Source: BOG-1155 sp963717985
GTDB lineage: Bacteria > Desulfobacterota > Syntrophorhabdia > Syntrophorhabdales > WCHB1-27
Direction of reading: 5' to 3'
NCBI GenBank assembly: GCA_963717985.1
Contig: CAVQYC010000005.1
Location: forward strand, 496,001-560,000
Length of the DNA stretch: 64,000 nucleotides
Part shown: one piece after another, positions 44,522 through 51,998 of the stretch
Layout of the letters: the number at the start of each line of letters is the position of its first letter
Position numbering within the stretch: the stretch's first letter is position 1
Position numbers and translations under genes: made by a program
The notes under the pieces: model-generated
Databases searched by the model: none
The model's input: only the letters and a program-made list of their open reading frames with translations
Told to the model about the DNA's origin: nothing

Positions 44522-45313
44522 GTGAACAGAAAAATAAATACCAAAATGGCGATAGGAATTATTCTGATAGCTGCAAGTATGGTCGGAGGTCTTTTGTATT
44601 TTAAAAACAAGCAATATTTATCAGAATTAAACTCTGCGAAACCAACTACTCGGCCTTCATTAAACTCTGCGAAACCAACTACTGGAACTTCTGCATATTC
44701 CCCAGGACCAGATTGTGTTCCACCGAATTGTCCAAACGAGGTTGTTGACAGTAGTCCTTACAATGGAAATCTCATTATCAAAGCGTCGAATAGTCTTATG
44801 ACTTTCAAAAATGAAGGGCTTGGATATGAATTCAATTTTCCAAAACAATGGAATAATGTTGCAGATGGAGGCGAATATGACATTACGTTTTTTAATGAAG
44901 ACAAGTACGCCAAAGCATATGCGCAATATTTAAACGAAAGCCGGCCGCTTGACTTTTATGATAATAACAACGGTTACGCCGATATAAATATCGGAGCCTA
45001 TGAAAAGGGGCAGACCGTTGGACCAACTCCGGGAGCACATACCATAGTAGATGAAGATACGGATCTTCAGAGTTTTGTGAGCAACATAATCGGATGCGTG
45101 GGCAAAGATAAAAAGCTCTCGGAAATATCAGTAGGAAACCAAGAAGCGTACGAATGCTCTATGTCGGGACAGCTTCATCCGGTCCTAAGTGTTTATTTAA
45201 AACTCAAAGGTAATATACTGGTAATAGCTGCTGATTATGGCGATTCTTATAAAACTACCACGGAACTACAAAATACTTTTAGCACAATACTCTCTTCATT
45301 CAGGTTTTTTTGA
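44522..45313 (+). CDS. Membrane-anchored or secreted AT-rich protein, function unknown
   Basis: A 263-residue protein starting at GTG, with one N-terminal helix (about 10-26) and a soluble outer domain. After the helix comes an 11-residue tandem repeat (LNSAKPTT + three residues, twice), encoded by a 33-base DNA repeat at 44626-44691, then a Cys/Pro-rich linker and a globular part (GLGYEFNFPKQWNN…). Codon use is much more AT-rich than the neighbours, and the style resembles short surface proteins of Patescibacteria; acquisition by transfer is likely. It ends at a clear terminator. Confidence 0.6.
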   Translation: MNRKINTKMAIGIILIAASMVGGLLYFKNKQYLSELNSAKPTTRPSLNSAKPTTGTSAYSPGPDCVPPNCPNEVVDSSPYNGNLIIKASNSLMTFKNEGLGYEFNFPKQWNNVADGGEYDITFFNEDKYAKAYAQYLNESRPLDFYDNNNGYADINIGAYEKGQTVGPTPGAHTIVDEDTDLQSFVSNIIGCVGKDKKLSEISVGNQEAYECSMSGQLHPVLSVYLKLKGNILVIAADYGDSYKTTTELQNTFSTILSSFRFF

Positions 45314-45341
45314 AGTCTATGGCTCTTGATCTAACTATTTT

Positions 45342-45366
45342 AACCCGCTTTCCAAAGCGGGTTTTT
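45342..45366 (+). terminator. Rho-independent terminator
   Basis: AACCCGCTTT (45342-45351) and AAAGCGGGTT (45354-45363) form a perfect 10-base stem with a CC loop, running into TTTTT. It lies 29 bases behind the AT-rich gene. Confidence 0.85.
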
Positions 45367-45449
45367 GACGCTATTATACCGTCTGATAACCCAACCGAAG
45401 GGATAAAGGATGATTTCTTTGTTCCAGCGGAGAAAAGTAGGAAAAAGTC

Positions 45450-46806
45450 TGTTATTGCAACATAAAAATGTCACCCTTTTTGCAACGTGAATATGTCACC
45501 CCCCCTTGGCCCTTTTCATAGAGACGCTCTCGCTTCGCTCGCCGGCCCTGGGCGCATGTAGGACCCCGGCCGGACGCGTCCTTCGATAGGCTTGCAGGGA
45601 ACCTCTCCCGCCGTATGATGAAAGACATGCCAGCTTCCGTCGAGCCAATGATTCGCCGTAACGGAAGCCTTGGCAAAGCTCAGCCTCGTCTTTGTCGGGA
45701 ACAGTTGGATCGCCTGTCCGTCGACCGAGATCGTGTTGTCGTAATTGACCTTTGCCTCATATCGCTTACAAAGGATGTTCCGCATGTCCGCGTCTTGAGG
45801 AAGCGGTCTCCATGCAGGCTTCGGGTCTTCCGGGGCAACGCCGAAGAGCCGAGCGTACTTGGGGATGAAGGTTTCGTTCAGATACTTCGTCGCCCCTTCG
45901 CGGTCGGCGATATTCTTAAGCCGAAGCTCAGCGACAAGCCTGTCCTGGAAGGTCCTGTTGATCCTCTCGCCTCTTCCTCTGGCTTGAGCAGAATGGGCAA
46001 AGATGAGCCGTATCCCCAGCTCGCTCATGGCTCTCTGGAACTGGGTAGGCTCGACAGAATCGCTCTTATGCCGGGTGGTTTTAAACTGGGAGGCCCGATC
46101 GAGATAGAAGACCGAGGGCCGGCCGAAACGGGCAAAGACCTCTTTGCATACGCCAAAACAGCCCTCCAGGTCTTCTTCCTTTCGAAACAGCCCATAAAGA
46201 GGCTTCCCCGTCGAGTCGTCCGTAGACAGAAGGAGCGTTGTCTTTTCCTCCCCGAACCACGCATGGGGAGAGCCGTCCAAAAAGAGCATATGGCCTTCCT
46301 TCTCCGATCGTTTTCTTCTCTTCCTATGTCTGCGCTGCTTCCGGACCTTTCCTCCGAACCCTTCAGGACGAAGCCATTGCCGCAAGGTCTCGCGGTTGAT
46401 CTTTATCCCTTCCTGCTCTTCCAGCATCTCCGAGAGGTGGGAGAAGTTGAAGTCGAAATACTTCTCATTGGCGAGCTTCATCGCCCGCTCTTTCATCCCG
46501 GCAGGGAAAGCTCTGCAGGAAGGGCGCCCGCTGTTGCCGTGCTTAATTCCGGAAGGTCCTTCCTTCTTCACTTTAGCCTTGATCCTCTTTAGCTGGCGGA
46601 GGGAGACGCCTAACGCCGCCGCAGCCTCTCCGTTCATCATCCTGCCGTCCAATGCCGCCGCTACCACGCCGTACCGCCTTACCTCTTCCGTCATGAACGT
46701 CACTCCTTTTCTCACCGGAGCACCTCCCCTCGGTGCCCCTTGTTATCGGCGGGGGTGACATTTTCATATTGCAGCTAAGGGGTGACATAATTATATTGCA
46801 GCAACA
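45450..46806 (-). mobile_element. ISNCY (IS1202-like) insertion sequence
   Basis: About 1357 bases bounded by TGTT-type ends. Both ends hold two near-copies of a TGCAAyAT...ATGTCACCC unit in inverted orientation, probably transposase binding sites. The element is flanked by the 16-base direct repeat AAAGTAGGAAAAAGTC (45434-45449 and 46807-46822); such long target duplications are characteristic of the IS1202 group. It is inserted directly ahead of the TTGACA of the downstream PEP-CTERM gene. Confidence 0.85.
45516..46694 (-). CDS. ISNCY-family transposase
   Basis: A 392-residue transposase with an N-terminal helix-turn-helix (MNGEAAAALGVSLRQLKRIK) and a DDE core: MLFLDGSPHAWFG, VFYLDRASQF and the RGRGERINRTFQDRL segment carrying the Glu. 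AAGGAG before the ATG at 46694 supports the start. Intact. Confidence 0.9.
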   Translation of the reverse strand: MTEEVRRYGVVAAALDGRMMNGEAAAALGVSLRQLKRIKAKVKKEGPSGIKHGNSGRPSCRAFPAGMKERAMKLANEKYFDFNFSHLSEMLEEQEGIKINRETLRQWLRPEGFGGKVRKQRRHRKRRKRSEKEGHMLFLDGSPHAWFGEEKTTLLLSTDDSTGKPLYGLFRKEEDLEGCFGVCKEVFARFGRPSVFYLDRASQFKTTRHKSDSVEPTQFQRAMSELGIRLIFAHSAQARGRGERINRTFQDRLVAELRLKNIADREGATKYLNETFIPKYARLFGVAPEDPKPAWRPLPQDADMRNILCKRYEAKVNYDNTISVDGQAIQLFPTKTRLSFAKASVTANHWLDGSWHVFHHTAGEVPCKPIEGRVRPGSYMRPGPASEARASL

Positions 46807-46822
46807 AAAGTAGGAAAAAGTC

Positions 46823-46849
46823 TTGACATGAGTTTAACCATCGTATAAC
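46823..46849 (+). promoter_or_regulatory. Promoter of the riboswitch-PEP-CTERM unit
   Basis: TTGACA (46823-46828) and TATAAC (46844-46849) with a 15-base spacer lie directly ahead of the riboswitch-like leader. The ISNCY insertion ends one base upstream of the -35 box plus target duplication, so upstream control sequences were displaced. Confidence 0.5.
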
Positions 46850-46863
46850 GTAGTAGTCAATCT

Positions 46864-46970
46864 GAAAAAGCCAAACCGCCCGCGAGGGTGGGACGGAAAA
46901 CCAACGGGTCTCAGTAAAAGCACCGTGGTCCTCTCCAGCAAGAAAGCCGTGGTTGCCAGAAAAGTCTCAC
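46864..46970 (+). promoter_or_regulatory. GEMM-I-like (cyclic dinucleotide) riboswitch
   Basis: The leader contains AAACC, a 4-base stem GCCC/GGGT closed by the GNRA loop GCGA, then GGGACGGAAAACC and ACGGGTCT, and a second arm ending GCCGTGGTTGCC. This is the layout of the GEMM-I class that senses c-di-GMP (or cGAMP in Geobacter variants), whose consensus is AAACC-stem-GNRA-stem-GGGACGCAAAGCC. Differences are C to G and G to A in the last block, and the P2 pairing next to AAACC is not conserved. It lies 30 bases upstream of a PEP-CTERM-type gene, a usual target. Ligand response is unproven. Confidence 0.6.
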
Positions 46971-47189
46971 TAACGACTTCTTTCTCGCGAGGAGGACCGC
47001 ATGAAGTATGCAGCGCCAGTCATAGTCGCATTGTTTCTCCTTACCACTTTTGTAGGGCACGCCCATGCTGTCCAGATTGGCTACACGACTCAGAACCTGG
47101 GCTCAGGCCAGTGGGAGTACACCTACACGGTCCAGAACAGTTCGCCTTCCGGAACGTGTCAATGAAAATGAGACACTTCCAGCAAATAT

Positions 47190-48188
47190 TTAGTGTACCT
47201 CACCATCGCTCGTAAGCGACGGCTTGTTAATCCAGACGGCATCAGGCAGTGACGCCGGTTTCGGTATCCTCCCCTTGAACCGTTCCGGATGTTTTTCATA
47301 GGCAGCCCGCAGCACGTCCTTGCGATCTTCAATGATCCCTGACGCCCTCCCATGATGGACATCCGCAGGGGTGAGAAGACCCAACCCCGAATGGTAGTGC
47401 CCGGCATTGTACCAGGGAAAGAATGTCTGGCAAAAAGCCCTGGCATCCTCGATGGAACCGAACCTCTCTGGGAACTCCGGGCGGTACTTCATGGTCTTGA
47501 ACTGAGATTCAGAATAGGGGTTGTCGTTACTGACGGAGGGTCTCGAATGGCTCCTGGTGACGCCAAGATCGGCCATGAGCAAAGCAACTGGTTTTGACGT
47601 CATGCTCGACCCCCTGTCCGCATGGATCAGGAGTTGATCCGGTTGGATCGTTTGCTTGGCGCAGGTCTCCGCAATCAATTTACGGGCAAGGGCGGCAAGT
47701 TCCCTGTGGGCCACCATCCACCCCACGACATAACGGCTGTAGATGTCGAGGATCACGTAGAGATAAAAGTAGGTCCACTTTACCGGCCCCTTGAGCTTCG
47801 TGATGTCCCAGCTCCACGCTTCGTTGGGCGCTCTTGCAAGAATCTCCGGCTTTGCATACCGGGGACGGGATACCTGCCTTCTCCTTTCTTTCAGCTCACC
47901 CTCTTTTTCAAGGATCCGGTACATGGTGCGCACCGAACAGAGATAGCTCTTCTCATCGAGAAGGGCCGCGTAGATTTCCCTGGGCGCCTTGTCGATGAAA
48001 CGACCCGCGTGAAGGATATCGAGCACCTCGTTCCGTTCCTCGAAGGAGAGGGATAGCGGAGGAAGACGGCGTGAGGGCTCTTTCTCTCTTGGATGCCGCC
48101 ACCGGTAAAAGCCCGCACGGGATACGTCGAGGGCGTTGCAGGCCGGCCGGATACCCACTTCACAGGCAAGCGACGCGGTGATGTTCAT
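47190..48188 (-). CDS. IS3-family transposase OrfB (copy 3)
   Basis: Protein identical to the copy-1 OrfB, with the DDE residues intact; transcribed antisense to the PEP-CTERM gene. Confidence 0.95.
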   Translation of the reverse strand: MNITASLACEVGIRPACNALDVSRAGFYRWRHPREKEPSRRLPPLSLSFEERNEVLDILHAGRFIDKAPREIYAALLDEKSYLCSVRTMYRILEKEGELKERRRQVSRPRYAKPEILARAPNEAWSWDITKLKGPVKWTYFYLYVILDIYSRYVVGWMVAHRELAALARKLIAETCAKQTIQPDQLLIHADRGSSMTSKPVALLMADLGVTRSHSRPSVSNDNPYSESQFKTMKYRPEFPERFGSIEDARAFCQTFFPWYNAGHYHSGLGLLTPADVHHGRASGIIEDRKDVLRAAYEKHPERFKGRIPKPASLPDAVWINKPSLTSDGEVH

Positions 48189-48583
48189 GACTTCTCCTCG
48201 CTGGACCCCTTGAGCAGTTCGGCCACTTTTTTTTGGACATCGATAATCAGCTCCGCCTGTTTGAGCTTATGCGCGAGTTTTTCATTTTCCTTTTCCAGTT
48301 CGGTAATACGGCGCACGTGGGGATCCGCCTTTTGCGCAGCAGGTCCTCTCTTCTTAGGAACGAGGCCTTGGGCAACCTGACGCCGCCACGAGGTGAGGCT
48401 CGACGAGTAGAGACCTTCCCTGCGCAGAAGGGCTCCGATCTGGCCGGGCTCGGTACAGCTCTCCGCCTCTTTGAGGATACGGAGCTTATACGCCGCAGTG
48501 AATTTCCTGCGTACCGTCTTCTCCGGCACCTCCGGATCAGGGACTACCTTCGGGTGTGCCATCACTGAATTCTTCTCTTCCAT
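48185..48583 (-). CDS. IS3-family transposase OrfA (copy 3)
   Basis: Protein identical to the copy-1 OrfA; ATGA overlap with orfB as in the other copies. Confidence 0.92.
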   Translation of the reverse strand: MEEKNSVMAHPKVVPDPEVPEKTVRRKFTAAYKLRILKEAESCTEPGQIGALLRREGLYSSSLTSWRRQVAQGLVPKKRGPAAQKADPHVRRITELEKENEKLAHKLKQAELIIDVQKKVAELLKGSSEEKS

Positions 48584-49109
48584 GATCGTTCTTTCCTTCC
48601 CGCCCTCAGAGTCTAAACTATTGGGTGGGAAGTGTCTCACTTATATTGGCACAGAGGGTCCGTCCCGATACAGGAGTTTACCGTCTTCTTCGACTACGGC
48701 CTTTATCAGAACCTTGATGCCAGCGCCTATACTTCAGCAAAGCCGAACTGGAGCATCATTACCGTCGAGCCCGACCTTATCCTCGGCTCTCCGCAACCGG
48801 GCTTCTACGATGCCCTTTCATTGGGATCAGGCATTCCTTTCGGTTATTATGAAGGCGGGTTCACAGTAAGCTTCCAGTGGCTGGGTAATGGCACACCAGG
48901 TCCTCAGGTCTTTGACATCGTCGATACGTCCACCTATGCGACTCTTTATGAGGGACAAACAACGCCTGTGCCGCTGCCTGGGGCGATAGTTCTCTTAGGA
49001 TCTGCACTCGTCGGCCTGCCGGTACTGAGACGTATTGGCACGTCTAAAACGAAAACAAGAATGTAATAATACGGTGCAACGAATAAATACCTAGTTGAGG
49101 AGGCGGAGC

Positions 49110-51560
49110 ATGTGTGCAAGCCCCAAAAAAGAATTGTCAGTTATGCCTCTCGCATTTTTTGTATTTCTATGTTGTGTGACACTATTTGCGCAATCGCATG
49201 CCGCCGTCTCTGAACTGACGGTGGGAAATTATAGTCTCATAAGTTCTACAAGGGTGGGAAGAACCACTTGGCAGTATGTGTATAGGGCAACTGTGACAAA
49301 TTCCGGTACTACAGATATTCCAAATGTTACTGCCACGGCGACCAGCGCTGTTACCGGTTTGACTGTTGTTAGCGGCACTATCACCTTTGGTGATGTCCCT
49401 CCTGGCAAGGCGGTTAGCAGTTCGACCACTTTTACCGTGAGTGTTGACCGCTCGTACTCATTGAATCAGGCCGATTTGACTTGGATTATTACGAGCACCA
49501 TAGCCACGGGTTCCATTGGGGCCACCGGAGGGGCCTTGGCTACTCCCGACGGCGTCACTACATTCAACATACCCGCTGGGGCTCTTCAGCAAAACACCAA
49601 TTTTACCATAGCGCAAAGTACAAATTACCCTCCGGTCGGCGGACTAACAGGTGCCTACGAGCTATATCCGGATGGACTCATATTCAGTACCCCGATTTCT
49701 CTCAGCATCAAGTACGACCCGGATTCCATACCCGCCAGCATAGATCAAAATCAACTCAAAGTAGCTTACGTATACAATAACGACTGGACAGTTGTGAACA
49801 ATACTATGGTGGATACAGTCAATCACATTGTAACCGCCCAAATCCCCCATTTATCAACTTATGCTGTGGTAGTTGGGGGCAAACCCTTCGGAACGGTTCT
49901 CAATCCTACAGGGGAACCTTACACTAGTAGGGTATTGGTTTATTCAAACGGAGCACCGAGTAACTTCAGTGGTACCTTCAATTGTGGTGGAAGCTCACCA
50001 TGTGGTAGTGATGATGCAGCAAACACCGGCTATGAATGGCAGTGTGTTGAATTTGTCAATAGGTACTATCTACAGGTTTATGGAAAAAATGTAAGATATC
50101 CTTCTAAGGGAAATGCGAACGACTATTACAAAACCGCTGCTACAAGGGGCCTTACCCCTTATCCTAACGGGGGGTCCACTCCACCTCAAATTGGCGATAT
50201 TATAGTTTCAGCGATAGGTAGTGATGCCACTTGCCTTAACCCTGCTAAGGGCCAACGCGCTATTTGCGGTCATGTTGCTGTTGTGACAAACGTTCAACCT
50301 AACGTGATCACCGTAGCTCAGCAGAATTACTTAGAAAATGTAAACGATGCCGAATACCCCTTACTCAGGGACCCTCTAAACCCAAATCACGTTTTTCCGT
50401 TCGACGGCAAGTCAGGTAGCTACATCGTTACAGGGTGGTTACGGCTTGCCGAGTCGCCCTCAACGCACACCATTAGTCTCCCCAAGACCGGTCAAACAGC
50501 CTGTTACGATACCGCAGGAACGATAATACCATGTACAGGCACCGGCCAGGACGGGGAGATTCAAGCAGGCGTAGCATGGCCGAGCCCAAGATTCAACGAC
50601 AATGGTGACGGGACGGTAACAGACAAGCTCACAGGGCTCATGTGGCTAAAGGACGGCAACTGCTTTGGCATGCAAACCTGGTATGGCGCACTGGATAAGA
50701 TTGCAGGCTTCAATGGAAGTTCAGGCAACTATAATTGTCAGGCTTACACAGCCCATTATTCTGATTGGCGGATGCCAAATATTAACGAGGCTGAAAGCCT
50801 CGTCCATCCTCAGGCTGAAATCCCGTCTGACTGGTTGAACAGCCAGGGATTTGTCAATGTCCAATATAACTGGTACTGGTCATCGACCACCCGTAGCTAC
50901 CTCCCCTCTGTTACGGAAAGCGCATGGGACGTTTCAATGATGGCCGGCTGGGTAAGTAGTTTGTGGAAAGGCAGCGGCTTGACATACGTGTGGCCAGTCA
51001 GGGCGGGACAGTTTAATACTACTGATCCCAACTATCCTGCAAATATGTGGAAAACAGGGCAGAAGACAAGTTATTACGCAGGAGATGATGGCGCAAAACA
51101 GGCAGGTGTATCCTGGCCGTCTGGCAGATTTACGGATCATGGAGATGGGACAATAAACGACAACCTCACCGGTTTGGTATGGGCCAAAAACGCGGCCACG
51201 CCCGTTGTCGATGCCTGTCCGCTTGGAACAAATACCTGGCAGAACGCTCTGGATCTTGTGAAATGCCTGAGCGCCAATAAGTACCTCGGGTATGGCGATT
51301 GGCGGCTCCCAAACAGAAATGAACTTTACAGTTTGCTTGATTTTTCTCAGTCTTACCCTGCGCTTCCTTCGGGGCATCCGTTTGTTGTGACCGGCACCAA
51401 TAGCTACTGGACGTCTACCAGTCTCGGGGCAGCAACCTACTGGAATACTTTAGCGTACCTTATAGACATCGCCGCTGAGGGTGCGTTTAGAGGCGACAAG
51501 AGCAACCAGTCTAATTACAATTATCAGGTATGGCCGGTACGCGCGGGGACTCAGCCATAA
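49110..51560 (+). CDS. Secreted CHAP-domain protein with two DUF1566 (Lcl) domains
   Basis: An 816-residue exported protein. Order: signal peptide (hydrophobic to about 30), a CARDB-like beta domain (about 35-130), a ZU5-like segment with IPAGALQQNTNF, a CHAP amidase-like domain with the Cys in YEWQCVEFVNRYY (about 310) and His in CGHVAVVTNV, then two DUF1566/Lcl domains, each with FxDNGDGTVTD- or DHGDGTINDNLTG-type starts, a SDWRMPN / GDWRLPNRNE core and a VWPVRAG end. Such proteins sit on the cell surface or in the matrix, and the CHAP part may cut peptidoglycan or amide bonds. GAGGAGG supports ATG 49110. It follows the PEP-CTERM gene by 43 bases. Confidence 0.8.
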   Translation: MCASPKKELSVMPLAFFVFLCCVTLFAQSHAAVSELTVGNYSLISSTRVGRTTWQYVYRATVTNSGTTDIPNVTATATSAVTGLTVVSGTITFGDVPPGKAVSSSTTFTVSVDRSYSLNQADLTWIITSTIATGSIGATGGALATPDGVTTFNIPAGALQQNTNFTIAQSTNYPPVGGLTGAYELYPDGLIFSTPISLSIKYDPDSIPASIDQNQLKVAYVYNNDWTVVNNTMVDTVNHIVTAQIPHLSTYAVVVGGKPFGTVLNPTGEPYTSRVLVYSNGAPSNFSGTFNCGGSSPCGSDDAANTGYEWQCVEFVNRYYLQVYGKNVRYPSKGNANDYYKTAATRGLTPYPNGGSTPPQIGDIIVSAIGSDATCLNPAKGQRAICGHVAVVTNVQPNVITVAQQNYLENVNDAEYPLLRDPLNPNHVFPFDGKSGSYIVTGWLRLAESPSTHTISLPKTGQTACYDTAGTIIPCTGTGQDGEIQAGVAWPSPRFNDNGDGTVTDKLTGLMWLKDGNCFGMQTWYGALDKIAGFNGSSGNYNCQAYTAHYSDWRMPNINEAESLVHPQAEIPSDWLNSQGFVNVQYNWYWSSTTRSYLPSVTESAWDVSMMAGWVSSLWKGSGLTYVWPVRAGQFNTTDPNYPANMWKTGQKTSYYAGDDGAKQAGVSWPSGRFTDHGDGTINDNLTGLVWAKNAATPVVDACPLGTNTWQNALDLVKCLSANKYLGYGDWRLPNRNELYSLLDFSQSYPALPSGHPFVVTGTNSYWTSTSLGAATYWNTLAYLIDIAAEGAFRGDKSNQSNYNYQVWPVRAGTQP

Positions 51561-51766
51561 AGGAGGGGAATGTTGCCTGGAGAGGAAAATCTACCAAAGC
51601 GTCTGTGTTGCGAGATTTACCAAGGATATTTGAGGCAGAGCAAGTCTACGAGATTACGAACATTTCGTGTCTCGGAGTGCTTCTTTCTCATGTCTACCCA
51701 AAATACTCGATTTATCTTGACACCCTCCTTGGTAGTGTTATAGACCAATACAAAAGGGGAGACTAA
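51530..51766 (+). CDS. Small protein (78 aa), possibly a fusion across the 32-bp repeat
   Basis: The second half (ASVLRDLPRIFEAEQVYEITNISCLGVLLSHVYPKYSIYL) looks like a genuine helical protein; the first ten residues are read from the end of the CHAP gene and the next eleven (KEGNVAWRGKS) from the 32-bp repeat. Its own start may have been replaced when the repeat was acquired. The stop overlaps the start of the next 45-residue gene, suggesting a two-gene unit. Confidence 0.45.
   Translation: MAGTRGDSAIKEGNVAWRGKSTKASVLRDLPRIFEAEQVYEITNISCLGVLLSHVYPKYSIYLDTLLGSVIDQYKRGD
51560..51591 (+). repeat. 32-bp exact direct repeat, copy 2
   Basis: Identical to 44313-44344. Here it begins at the last base of the CHAP gene's stop codon. 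Its internal ATG (51570) opens a frame different from the protein-like frame that runs through 51766. Confidence 0.7.
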
Positions 51767-51903
51767 TGGGCGCAAAAAATGGGAGTAACACGAGAAAGAT
51801 CGGGAGAGATGCGGGCACCGGCAAATTTATCCCAGTAGAGGAAGCAAAGCGGCACCCCAAGACGACGACCGTCGAAACAATTAAGAAGTCCGGCAAGAAG
51901 TAG
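51766..51903 (+). CDS. Conserved-type 45-aa basic protein (RDAGTGKFIPVEEAKRHP motif)
   Basis: A 45-residue protein starting at ATG 51766 (TAATG overlap with the upstream stop), with RKIGRDAGTGKFIPVEEAKR followed by a TTTVETIKK end. Short proteins with RDA-(K/G)TG-x-F(I/V)-x-x-x-x-A-(K/R)-R-x-P-x-TTVVET are scattered widely in bacteria, often beside toxin-like genes; their function is unknown. With the upstream 78-residue gene it could be a toxin-antitoxin-like pair, but that is speculation. Confidence 0.6.
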   Translation: MGAKNGSNTRKIGRDAGTGKFIPVEEAKRHPKTTTVETIKKSGKK

Positions 51904-51998
51904 CTAACCCCGTCAACCGGAGAGATCGGAGACGGAGCTTCGCTACCAGGTTTGCCTTGCCGAATGATCATAAGCCGAATTTAAAAGGATAAAATCGT

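Larger units (their letters stand above)
47151..48658 (-). mobile_element. IS3-family insertion sequence, copy 3
   Basis: Same element as copies 1 and 2, flanked by TCC at 47148-47150 and 48659-48661. Orientation is the same as in the other copies, antisense to the gene it interrupts. The exact end differs by one base between copies depending on how the short duplications are assigned. Confidence 0.93.
47001..49066 (+). pseudogene. PEP-CTERM/VPLPA-type exported protein split by IS3 copy 3
   Basis: The gene begins MKYAAPVIVALFLLTTFVGH (signal peptide) at 47001 and ends at 49066 with VPLPGAIVLLGSALVGLPVLRR, a VPLPA/PEP-CTERM-type sorting tail (motif, transmembrane helix, basic end) recognised by exosortase systems. 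IS3 copy 3 interrupts it after NSSPS. Deleting the IS (47151-48658) and one TCC duplication restores one frame of 184 residues (…VQNSSPSVPIQEFTV…). The leader carries the GEMM-like riboswitch. GAGGAGG precedes the ATG. Confidence 0.85.

Noticed and set aside
44660..44926. Minus-strand frame inside the AT-rich gene
   Set aside because: Shadow of the plus-strand gene, which has a promoter-proximal helix, repeats and a terminator.
51570..51745. Frame opened by the ATG inside the second 32-bp repeat
   Set aside because: Product is Arg/Cys/Ser-rich and unlike a protein, whereas the overlapping frame ending at 51766 looks native and is coupled to the next gene.
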